Shown: positions 1-5,176, counted from the first letter of the stretch. The stretch is DNA of 5,243 nt from Alphaproteobacteria bacterium MarineAlpha10_Bin2 (GCA_002937555.1 PTKB01000184.1:1-5243); one strand, 5' to 3'. Notes: generated from the sequence alone by a model not told the origin. A program made the numbers and translations.

Positions 1-278
1 GTGCGCGACGCCTTAGCGAAACTTCCATTGGTCCGGGCTTCGTCAAGCGCCGCGCGGTTGGCGCTCAAACACAAGCCCCGGCCGGGCAGCCGTTCGGCGA
101 GATCTGGCACGATGCGGTTGTCCGGGCCGGCGACGAAGCGAATGAGATTCGCCGTCGAGTGCTCGCGCCGCGACAGAATGCAGCGCCGCTGCTTGTCGGG
201 CAGAGACTCCCGCCGGCGCGGCTGTTCCGCCGGACCGCGGCGCCGCTTTCGCGCGCTGTTTGGCTTCGTTCCGCTCAC
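1..278 (-). CDS. ylxR: YlxR family (DUF448) RNA-binding protein, 3' part missing at window edge
   Basis: This is a small nucleic-acid-binding protein of the nusA-infB operon. Only the first 92 codons are present and the reading frame runs off the window with no stop. The N-terminus is arginine/lysine-rich (ARKRRRGPAEQPRRRE). The family core follows at about residues 31-90: KQRRCILSRRE, then LIRFVAGPDNRIVPDL, then LPGRGLCLSANRAALDEA. These match the YlxR pattern of a Cys-containing basic strand, 'LIRFV.GPD', 'VPDL' and 'LPGRG'. The start is GTG, sharing bases with the nusA stop (GTGA overlap), with AGGAG 11 nt upstream inside nusA, so translational coupling is likely. In many alphaproteobacteria the protein is longer and carries an L7Ae-like C-terminal domain; that part cannot be seen here. 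Bacillus YlxR has been linked to RNase P and to gene regulation, but the role in this group is not settled. infB would be expected next. Confidence 0.88.
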   Translation of the reverse strand, partial: MSGTKPNSARKRRRGPAEQPRRRESLPDKQRRCILSRREHSTANLIRFVAGPDNRIVPDLAERLPGRGLCLSANRAALDEARTNGSFAKASR

Positions 279-1888
279 GGCGATCCCGTCTCCTCGCCAA
301 GCGCCTTACTGTCGTCTTCCGCCGCGGCGGCGGACGGCTCGGCCTCTTCCGCGTCGTCGCCTTCTTCCGCTTCCGCCGGCTCGTCATCGAACCAATGCGC
401 CCGGGCCGCCATGATGATGGCGTTGGCGTCATCGAGATTGGGTGCGATCGCGCCTAAGATCTCGATCAGCTCGTCGCCGGCGAGATCGCCGAGATCATCC
501 AGCGTCTTGATGTCCGCCTCGCCGAGAACGACGAGCGCCACCGGGCTTAAGCCCTCAAGTTCGGCCACCTCATCCTGGACGCCGAGAGCGATGCGTTTTT
601 CGGCCATTTCGCTATTGAGTTTCTCGACATACTCCATCGCGCGGCGACGCAGTTCCTCGGCGATCTCCTCGTCGAAACTCTCGACCGAAGCCAACTCCTC
701 GGTCGGCACAAAGGCCACCTCCTCGACGCTGGCGAACCCTTCGGACACCAGCAGATGGGCGATCACATCATCGACGTCGAGCGCCGCCATGAACAGTTCG
801 GTGCGGCTGCGCACTTCCTCCTGGCGGCGCTCCGATTCTTCCGCCTCGGTCAAAATGTCGATGTCCCAGCCCGATAGTTGCGACGCCAGCCGCACATTCT
901 GGCCGCGCCGGCCGATGGCGAGGCTGAGCTGATCGTCGGGCACCACCACTTCGATACGCTTGGCCTCCTCGTCGAGCACGACCTTGGAGACTTCCGCCGG
1001 CGCCAAGGCATTGACGATCGAGGCGGCCGGATCGGGCGACCATTGGATGATGTCGATTTTTTCGCCCTGCAGCTCGCTGACCACGGCCTGCACGCGCGAG
1101 CCGCGCATGCCGACGCAGGCGCCGACCGGGTCGATGCTGGCGTCGTTCGAAAACACGGCGATTTTCGCCCGGCTGCCGGGGTCGCGGGCGACGGATTTGA
1201 TTTCGATGATGCCGTCGTAAATTTCCGGCACTTCCTGGGCAAACAATTTGGCCATGAAATTGGGATGGGTGCGGGAGATGAAAATCTGCGGCCCGCGCTG
1301 TTCGCGCCGGACATCGTAAATATAGCCGCGCACCCGGTCGCCGTTGCGGAACGATTCGCGCGGCAGCAGATCCTCGCGCCGGATAACGCCTTCGCCGCGC
1401 CCAAGATCGACGGTCACGCCACCGAATTCGGCGCGTTTGACCAATCCGCTGGCAATTTCGCCGACACGGTCTTTGTATTCTTCGTACTGGCGCGCACGCT
1501 CCGCTTCACGGACTTTTTGCACGATCACTTGCTTGGCGGTTTGCGCTGCGATGCGGCCGAAATCGATGGGCGGCAGGGCGTCTGCCAGGTAATCGCCGAT
1601 TTGTGCCGCCGGATTGCGCTCTTGGGCGTTCGGGATGCTGATCTGCGTGGCTTCGTTTTCCACCGGATCGGCGACTTCAAGAAAGCGCATCAGGCGAATT
1701 TCGCCAGTGTCGCGGTCAATCTCGGTGCGGATATCGTGTTCCTGGCCATATTTCCGCTTGCCGGCATGGGTGATCGCCTGCTCCATCGCTTCGAGCACGA
1801 GATCGCGCTCGATACCTTTTTCCCGCGCCACAGCATCGGCGACCTGCAGCAGCTCGAGGCGAGCCAGACCAACTGTTTCCGTTTCCAT
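275..1888 (-). CDS. nusA: Transcription termination/antitermination factor NusA
   Basis: This 537-residue protein binds RNA polymerase and nascent RNA, modulating pausing, intrinsic termination and antitermination. Domains run in the usual order. The polymerase-binding N-terminal domain is about residues 8-135, with the block IDFGRIAAQTAKQVIVQKVR. The S1 domain is about 141-210. KH1 has its GMRG loop at 260-263 and the segment ELQGEKIDIIQW. KH2 has GRRG at 326-329, followed by QNVRLASQL. Two helical (HhH/AR-like) repeats lie at about 365-425 and 435-500. An Asp/Glu/Ala-rich tail ends the protein (about 501-531). The length is typical of proteobacterial NusA with two C-terminal repeats. The ATG start is 5 nt after the rimP stop with only a weak GAGA upstream, so coupling to rimP translation is likely. 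The stop overlaps the ylxR start. I see no missing key residue. The family assignment is near certain. Confidence 0.98.
   Translation of the reverse strand: METETVGLARLELLQVADAVAREKGIERDLVLEAMEQAITHAGKRKYGQEHDIRTEIDRDTGEIRLMRFLEVADPVENEATQISIPNAQERNPAAQIGDYLADALPPIDFGRIAAQTAKQVIVQKVREAERARQYEEYKDRVGEIASGLVKRAEFGGVTVDLGRGEGVIRREDLLPRESFRNGDRVRGYIYDVRREQRGPQIFISRTHPNFMAKLFAQEVPEIYDGIIEIKSVARDPGSRAKIAVFSNDASIDPVGACVGMRGSRVQAVVSELQGEKIDIIQWSPDPAASIVNALAPAEVSKVVLDEEAKRIEVVVPDDQLSLAIGRRGQNVRLASQLSGWDIDILTEAEESERRQEEVRSRTELFMAALDVDDVIAHLLVSEGFASVEEVAFVPTEELASVESFDEEIAEELRRRAMEYVEKLNSEMAEKRIALGVQDEVAELEGLSPVALVVLGEADIKTLDDLGDLAGDELIEILGAIAPNLDDANAIIMAARAHWFDDEPAEAEEGDDAEEAEPSAAAAEDDSKALGEETGSP
290..294 (-). 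promoter_or_regulatory. Shine-Dalgarno sequence for ylxR inside the nusA 3' end
   Basis: AGGAG on the minus strand lies 11 nt before the GTG start of ylxR, within the last codons of nusA. The spacing is slightly long, but it is the only purine-rich match near the start and it supports the GTG that overlaps the nusA stop. Confidence 0.45.
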
Positions 1889-1893
1889 TTTCT

Positions 1894-2385
1894 CTACATC
1901 CGTTTCTGCGGCTGGGCGGACGAAATCAGCTCGTCCGTCAGTATCAATTTGGCCTTCTTAATGGTTTCGAACGGCACGCTGTGAGAGCCTTCGTCGCGCG
2001 AAATCCGCACGTTGCCGTTTTCCACGCCGAGGACTTGCCCGCGCAAGCGCTTGCGTCCATCGACCGGTAATGTCACTTCGATCTTCGCTTCAAAGCCGGC
2101 GAAGCGTTCAAAATCTCCAATTCGCGTTAACGGGCGGTCCAGGCCGGGCGAGCTGATTTCCAGATTATAGGCGCCGCCGATCGGATCCTCGACATCGAGC
2201 AAGGCGGAGATCGCCTTGCTGGCGGATGCGCAATCGTCCACCGTCAGAGCCTCGCGGTCTTGCCGTTCGATCATGATCTGAAGGGTCGGGCGTCCGGGGC
2301 CGCCAAAGCGCACCCGGACCAACTCAAAGCCCAGGGCTTCAAGGGACGGTGCGATCAACTCCTCGACACGGTGCGTCTGTTCCAT
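1894..2385 (-). CDS. rimP: Ribosome maturation factor RimP
   Basis: RimP acts in late assembly of the 30S ribosomal subunit. The protein has 163 residues, within the family range. The N-terminal alpha/beta domain (about 1-88) ends in the family signature YNLEISSPGLDRPLTR at 73-88, followed by DFERFAGFEAKIEV. The C-terminal SH3-like barrel spans about 90-152 (KRLRGQVLGVENGNVRI...VPFETIKKAKLI). The ATG start is chosen because MEQTHRVEELI aligns with the usual N-terminus; a weak GGTG lies about 7 nt upstream. It is the first gene of a tight operon with nusA (5-nt gap) and ylxR. The stop is TAG. Upstream lies a spacer with a candidate promoter and a hairpin with a U-tract, so expression of the whole operon may be set in the leader. 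rimP-nusA pairing is widespread in bacteria. Confidence 0.97.
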   Translation of the reverse strand: MEQTHRVEELIAPSLEALGFELVRVRFGGPGRPTLQIMIERQDREALTVDDCASASKAISALLDVEDPIGGAYNLEISSPGLDRPLTRIGDFERFAGFEAKIEVTLPVDGRKRLRGQVLGVENGNVRISRDEGSHSVPFETIKKAKLILTDELISSAQPQKRM

Positions 2386-2404
2386 TGTTGCACCGCATCG
2401 TCAA

Positions 2405-2419
2405 TGTGCCGACAGCACA
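2405..2419 (-). other. Short hairpin just upstream of rimP start
   Basis: A 5-bp perfect stem (TGTGC/GCACA) encloses a 5-nt loop, about 20 nt before the rimP ATG. It sits between the terminator-like hairpin and the ribosome-binding region. It may be leader structure or chance; no function can be read from sequence alone. Confidence 0.3.
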
Positions 2420-2423
2420 AATG

Positions 2424-2448
2424 AAAAAGCGGGCGCGCGGCCCACCTT
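2424..2448 (-). terminator. Intrinsic terminator-like hairpin in the trmB-rimP spacer (possible attenuator)
   Basis: Read on the minus strand, a GC-rich stem GTGGGC/GCCCGC (one G-U pair) closes a CGCGC loop and is followed directly by five U. G-U and A-U pairs can extend the stem to 9 bp by using part of the U-tract. It lies about 95 nt after the trmB stop and about 40 nt before the rimP start. The simplest role is ending the metK-trmB transcript. If the candidate promoter at 2491-2518 is real, the hairpin is also in the rimP-nusA leader and could work as an attenuator. Confidence 0.6.
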
Positions 2449-2490
2449 AATCTTCATCACAAAGATCAACCTCGTTGTAATTGCGCCTAA

Positions 2491-2518
2491 CCTATAGCCG
2501 ATTTGGCCAAAGCTTCAA
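2491..2518 (-). promoter_or_regulatory. Candidate sigma-70 promoter for rimP-nusA-ylxR
   Basis: The minus strand has TTGAAG (2518-2513) and TATAGG (2496-2491) separated by 16 bp, each four to five matches to the consensus. Transcription would begin near 2484, giving a leader of about 100 nt. The spacer contains a perfect 10-bp palindrome, TTTGGCCAAA (2502-2511), which could be an operator. The -35 is embedded in an 11-nt sequence that recurs at the candidate metK promoter. This is inferred by eye only. Confidence 0.35.
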
Positions 2519-2541
2519 GCGCTTTATGTTTTTTTAGCAGG

Positions 2542-3273
2542 TCAGGCGCCGGCTGGAGACCGCGGCACGCGCCGGTAGCGGAGGAAAATCGGCGCGCGCC
2601 CGGCCTCGCGCGCTTTCTGTTCATAGCGTGTTTCAGGCCAATCCTCAGGCCGCTCGCGCCAATCCCGCGCGCGCTCCGCCATCCAACAGAAACGCGGCTC
2701 GCGATACATGTGCAAGAGGGTCCAGCGCGCCATTTCGCCATGGTCAGTGGCAAATCTGAACTCGCCGCCCGCGGCCAAAATATCGGCCGAGCGGGCAATA
2801 ACCTCCGGGCAAACGAGGCGTCTCTTGTGATGCCGTTTCTTCGGCCACGGGTCGGGAAACAGCATGGCGAGGCGCGCGATGCGGCCGGCGGCGAGACGCG
2901 CCAGCAACAGACGCGCATCGTGCGGAAAGATTCTCACATTGCTCAGATTATCAGCGGCGATGCGGCTGAGCAGCGCGGCGACCCCGTTCACATAGGGCTC
3001 GCAGCCGATAAAGCCGATATCCGGGTGCTGCGCCGCCTGCCAAGCCAAATGCTCGCCGCCGCCAAAGCCGATTTCGAGCCAGACCTCCGCCGTGCCGGCG
3101 CTGAAATGCGCGCGCGGATCGATTAGATCCGTGTCCGACTCAAGATGGATCTCGATTTCCGGCAGCAATTCGCGCATGAGCGCCTGACGCCGGGGACGCA
3201 ATTTATGGCCCCGGCGGCGGCTGTAAACAAGATCGCGGCGGATGTCCCTTTCATCTGCCATATCGCCGCTCAT
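2542..3273 (-). CDS. trmB: tRNA (guanine-N7-)-methyltransferase TrmB
   Basis: TrmB transfers a methyl group from SAM to N7 of G46 in the variable loop of many tRNAs. The protein has 243 residues from this start. It has a Rossmann-fold methyltransferase core with the SAM-binding glycine block LEIGFGGGEHL (66-76) and the acidic CEPY (91-94) after the second strand. The family signature FPDPWPKKRHHKRRL lies at 139-153, ATDHGEMA at 175-182, and the C-terminal TRYEQKAREAGRAPIFLRYRR at 215-235. All the hallmark TrmB motifs are intact. The start is uncertain. The ATG at 3273 lies 14 nt after the metK stop with no clear SD. A second ATG, four codons later (3261), has a weak GAG 8 nt upstream. The close spacing argues for co-transcription with metK, which makes its methyl donor. 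The stop is TGA. Confidence 0.96.
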   Translation of the reverse strand: MSGDMADERDIRRDLVYSRRRGHKLRPRRQALMRELLPEIEIHLESDTDLIDPRAHFSAGTAEVWLEIGFGGGEHLAWQAAQHPDIGFIGCEPYVNGVAALLSRIAADNLSNVRIFPHDARLLLARLAAGRIARLAMLFPDPWPKKRHHKRRLVCPEVIARSADILAAGGEFRFATDHGEMARWTLLHMYREPRFCWMAERARDWRERPEDWPETRYEQKAREAGRAPIFLRYRRVPRSPAGA

Positions 3274-3287
3274 GCCATGCGGTGCGC

Positions 3288-4457
3288 TCAGGCGAGGGCG
3301 CGTTTCAGTTCCTCGGCCAAATCGGTCCGCTCCCAGGAGAAGCCGCCGTCCGGTTCCGGCGCGCGCCCGAAATGGCCATAAGCCGATGTGCGCGCATATA
3401 TGGGCCGGTTGAGGTTCAAATGCTGGCGGATGCCGCGCGGCGTGAGATCCATGACATCGCTCAGGGTGTCGGCGAGTATCGCTTCGTCGACCTCGCCAGT
3501 GTCGTGAGTGTTGACGTAAAGCGACAGCGGATTGGCCACGCCGATGGCGTAGCTGAGCTGAATCGTGCAGCGCTCGGCCAACTCGGCGAAGACCACGTTC
3601 TTGGCCAGATAGCGCGCCGCATAGGCCGCCGAGCGGTCGACCTTCGACGGATCCTTGCCGGAAAACGCGCCACCGCCATGCGGCGCCGCGCCGCCATAGG
3701 TATCGACGATGATCTTGCGCCCGGTCAGGCCGGCATCGCCGTCCGGCCCGCCGATCACGAAACGCCCTGTCGGATTGACGTAAAACTCCTCTTCCGGGCA
3801 CATCCAGCCGTCGGGCAAAACATTGACCACATGCGGGCGCACGATTTCGCGCACTTCTTCCTGGCTGAGGGTCGCCGAATGTTGGCTCGAGACGACGACC
3901 GAGGTGGCTTTGACGGGCTGGCCGTTTTCGTATCTGAGCGTCACCTGACTTTTAGAATCCGGCAGCAAGCCCGGTTCGGCGCCGGAATGGCGGGCATCGG
4001 CGAGCGAGCGCAGGATGGCGTGCGAATAATGAATAGCGGCGGGCATGAGCACGTCGGTTTCGCGGCAGGCATAGCCGAACATGATGCCCTGGTCGCCGGC
4101 GCCCTCGTCCTTGTTGCCGCTGCTGTCCACGCCCATTGCGATATCGCCGGACTGCGAATGGACGTGCACCTCGACATGGGCGCGCGCCCAGTGAAATCCG
4201 TCTTGTTCATAGCCAATCTGGCGCACGGATTCGCGCGCCACATCTTCCATCATGTCGTGCGTAATGGATTCGGGGCCGCGCACCTCGCCGGCCAATATAA
4301 TGCGATTGGTCGTGACCAGGGTTTCACAGGCGACGCGCGCTTCGGGCTCGCGCCCGAGGAACATGTCGACGATGGCGTCGGAAATACGATCGCACACCTT
4401 ATCGGGATGACCCTCGGAAACGGACTCGCTGGTAAATAAGAAATTAGACAACTTCAA
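3288..4457 (-). CDS. metK: S-adenosylmethionine synthetase (methionine adenosyltransferase) MetK
   Basis: MetK makes SAM from methionine and ATP, releasing phosphate and diphosphate, as a cytosolic oligomer. The protein has 389 residues from the TTG start chosen here, close to the usual ~385-400. Active-site blocks are all present: FTSESVSEGHPDK near the N-terminus (HPDK at 17-20), GAGDQGIMFGYA (from 119), DSKSQVTLRYE (167-177), NPTGRFVIGGPDGD, then TGRKIIVDTYGG, and the phosphate-binding loop GGGAFSGKDPSKVDRSAAY ending at 279. The C-terminus YGHFGR...FSWERTD is also typical. TTG at 4457 is preferred because an AGGGAG Shine-Dalgarno lies 8 nt upstream and the family homology begins right after it. 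The frame stays open to an upstream TTG at 4550, but that 31-codon extension does not resemble the family. A TTG two codons later is also possible. trmB follows after 14 nt. Confidence 0.97.
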   Translation of the reverse strand: MKLSNFLFTSESVSEGHPDKVCDRISDAIVDMFLGREPEARVACETLVTTNRIILAGEVRGPESITHDMMEDVARESVRQIGYEQDGFHWARAHVEVHVHSQSGDIAMGVDSSGNKDEGAGDQGIMFGYACRETDVLMPAAIHYSHAILRSLADARHSGAEPGLLPDSKSQVTLRYENGQPVKATSVVVSSQHSATLSQEEVREIVRPHVVNVLPDGWMCPEEEFYVNPTGRFVIGGPDGDAGLTGRKIIVDTYGGAAPHGGGAFSGKDPSKVDRSAAYAARYLAKNVVFAELAERCTIQLSYAIGVANPLSLYVNTHDTGEVDEAILADTLSDVMDLTPRGIRQHLNLNRPIYARTSAYGHFGRAPEPDGGFSWERTDLAEELKRALA

Positions 4458-4465
4458 ATAACGGA

Positions 4466-4471
4466 CTCCCT
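4466..4471 (-). promoter_or_regulatory. Shine-Dalgarno sequence that sets the metK TTG start
   Basis: AGGGAG on the minus strand lies 8 nt before TTG at 4457. No in-frame ATG exists upstream within the open frame or in the first codons, so this strong SD is the main evidence for a TTG start. It sits immediately 3' of a small GC-rich stem in the leader. Confidence 0.7.
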
Positions 4472-4515
4472 TTTCTTCGGCCCGGCTGTTTTCGGGATGC
4501 TGCCGAGCTTCAATG

Positions 4516-4539
4516 CGGCGCGGCAATTTCGCCGCACCG
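4516..4539 (-). other. GC-rich 9-bp hairpin in the regulator-metK spacer
   Basis: CGGTGCGGC and GCCGCGCCG pair as a 9-bp stem with one G-U pair around a 6-nt loop, GAAATT. No U-tract follows (GCATTGAAG), so it does not look like a standard intrinsic terminator. It lies about 58 nt upstream of the metK start. It could be a leader structure, a Rho-type end for the regulator transcript, or an RNA stabiliser. Transcription from the candidate promoter just upstream would begin inside the 5' arm, so the full stem would form only in read-through RNA. Confidence 0.45.
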
Positions 4540-4540
4540 G

Positions 4541-4569
4541 TTTGTGGCAATCTTTGTCGGGACGGTCAA
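4541..4569 (-). promoter_or_regulatory. Candidate metK promoter
   Basis: The minus strand has TTGACC (4569-4564), a 5/6 match to the -35 box and CTTGAC with the preceding base, as favoured in alphaproteobacteria. CACAAA (4546-4541) follows after 17 bp and is a poor -10 box. The -35 is good and the -10 weak, so this may be activator-dependent or wrong. The -35 is embedded in AAAGCGCTTGA, the same 11 nt found at the candidate rimP promoter. Confidence 0.3.
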
Positions 4570-4583
4570 GCGCTTTGCCCGAC
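4556..4583 (-). other. Inverted repeat downstream of the XRE regulator gene
   Basis: GTCGGG and CCCGAC form a perfect 6-bp stem across a 16-nt loop, in which CAA and TTG can add a further 3 bp. It begins about 33 nt after the regulator stop codon. There is no U-tract after it (AAAGATTG follows), so termination would be weak or Rho-assisted. It overlaps the candidate metK -35 box, so an alternative role is a DNA dyad for a protein. Confidence 0.35.
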
Positions 4584-4615
4584 CACAGAAAGGGTTAGGG
4601 AGACCGAAGCGTCAG

Positions 4616-5047
4616 TTAGTCGCCGGTATCGGCTTTGTCGCCCGTGGCCGGCTTGGCGACGGCCTTGACCAACTCGAACACCCGTTTGCGCACGCTCGGA
4701 TCGGTGATCCGATAATAGGCCCGAACCAATTCGAGCGTCTCACGTTTGACCAGTGGATCGCCTTCGAACGACGCAATTTTAACATCGGCCAGTCCGGGCG
4801 CTTTGAGGCCGGAAAATTCGGACGGCAGGCCGTCGAAAAAATAAGAAACCGGAATATCGAGTACTTGCGACAATTGATAGAGCCGGCTGGAGCCGATCCG
4901 GTTCGTCCCGCGCTCGTATTTTTGTACTTGCTGGAAAGTTAAATTGATCGCTTTACCGAGTTTTTCCTGACTCATGCCGAGCAAGGTGCGGCGCAAACGA
5001 ACACGTTTGCCAACGTGAATGTCAATCGGGTTTGGGTGAAGTGCCAT
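4616..5047 (-). CDS. XRE/Cro-CI family HTH transcriptional regulator, alphaproteobacterial metK-linked type
   Basis: This is a probable DNA-binding regulator of 143 residues with no recognised gene symbol. The N-terminus NPIDIHVGKRVRLRR (6-20) leads into an HTH_3 fold at about 12-70. SQEKLGKAI (26-34) forms the first HTH helix and LTFQQVQKYERGTNRI (36-51) the recognition region, followed by LYQLSQVLDIPVSYFF (56-71). The C-terminal half (about 85-135) is helical and basic/acidic, probably for dimerisation, and ends in a charged tail. There is no ligand domain, signal peptide or membrane segment. The ATG start has a weak AGAGA upstream and the conserved 'PNPIDIHVG' block follows at once. Genes of this type sit beside metK in many alphaproteobacteria, which suggests a link to SAM or to growth, but no target can be read from the sequence. 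Autoregulation through the dyads upstream is plausible. Confidence 0.9.
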   Translation of the reverse strand: MALHPNPIDIHVGKRVRLRRTLLGMSQEKLGKAINLTFQQVQKYERGTNRIGSSRLYQLSQVLDIPVSYFFDGLPSEFSGLKAPGLADVKIASFEGDPLVKRETLELVRAYYRITDPSVRKRVFELVKAVAKPATGDKADTGD

Positions 5048-5053
5048 GGGTTC

Positions 5054-5082
5054 TCTATATTTGACTTATTCTACTCTGCAAA
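5054..5082 (-). promoter_or_regulatory. Proximal candidate promoter of the XRE regulator
   Basis: TTTGCA (5082-5077) and TATAGA (5059-5054) are separated by 17 bp on the minus strand; both are partial matches. Initiation 6-7 nt downstream would fall at or next to the ATG at 5047, giving a leaderless or nearly leaderless mRNA. Alternatively the AGAGA here is just the ribosome-binding site of a longer transcript from the distal promoter. Confidence 0.25.
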
Positions 5083-5101
5083 CCGCCGCCGAACGGCGTT
5101 T
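5080..5101 (-). other. GC-rich dyad 33 bp upstream of the XRE regulator start
   Basis: AAACGCCG pairs with CGGCGGTTT with one bulged G and a 5-nt loop; the core alternatively folds as CGCC-GTTC-GGCG. It stands out as the only GC-rich segment in an AT-rich region. It lies between the distal and proximal candidate promoters and overlaps the proximal -35. It could be an operator or an RNA hairpin; no U-tract follows on either strand. Confidence 0.35.
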
Positions 5102-5124
5102 AACAATAAAAATGATCACTCTAA

Positions 5125-5137
5125 TCGAAACCTTCGA
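5125..5137. promoter_or_regulatory. Perfect 5-3-5 inverted repeat, possible operator
   Basis: TCGAA-ACC-TTCGA is a perfect 13-bp dyad on DNA, located just downstream of the distal candidate promoter (expected start near 5141). The position suits a repressor site, for instance for the HTH protein encoded next to it. This is inference from symmetry alone. Confidence 0.3.
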
Positions 5138-5147
5138 CGACTGTTTC

Positions 5148-5176
5148 TCTTAACCTATTTCGTTTTATTGTGTCAA
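5148..5176 (-). promoter_or_regulatory. Distal candidate promoter of the XRE regulator
   Basis: A perfect -35 hexamer, TTGACA (5176-5171), is followed after 17 bp by TTAAGA (5153-5148), a poor -10. The flanks are A/T-rich. The transcript would have a leader of about 95 nt containing both dyads. Confidence 0.35.

Noticed and set aside
43..432. Minus-strand Arg-rich frame overlapping the nusA end and ylxR
   Set aside because: It is the wrong frame. The frame starting with GTG at 278 gives clear YlxR homology instead.
159..932. Ser/Ala-rich plus-strand frame opposite nusA and ylxR
   Set aside because: Low-complexity serine-rich translation is typical of the antisense of acidic/Ala-rich coding DNA, and here it opposes the NusA tail.
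878..1984. Long plus-strand open frame (368 codons) antisense to nusA and the end of rimP
   Set aside because: It mirrors codon-biased GC-rich nusA, has no recognisable domain, and NusA on the other strand is unmistakable.
2509..2535. Plus-strand hairpin AAAGC/GCTTT followed by T7, looking like a plus-strand terminator
   Set aside because: The stem is only 5 bp and weak, and no plus-strand gene exists upstream to be terminated.
2503..3126. Plus-strand open frame of 207 codons antisense to trmB
   Set aside because: All TrmB motifs are on the minus strand. The antisense frame has no family features.
3291..3801. N-terminal extension of the trmB frame back through metK
   Set aside because: The frame happens to be open inside metK but reads as Arg/Gly-rich shadow. 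TrmB homology begins only near 3261-3273.
3282..4439. Plus-strand open frame of 385 codons antisense to metK
   Set aside because: MetK is certain on the minus strand. The antisense product shows no family features, and such frames are expected opposite GC-rich genes.
4458..4540. SAM-II or SAM/SAH riboswitch
   Set aside because: The conserved core segments of both classes are missing. Only a short ATTGAAGC resemblance remains, which is too little to call.
5100..5153. CtrA binding site, from two TTAA half-sites
   Set aside because: The half-sites are about 46 bp apart instead of the 7-bp spacing of a full CtrA box.
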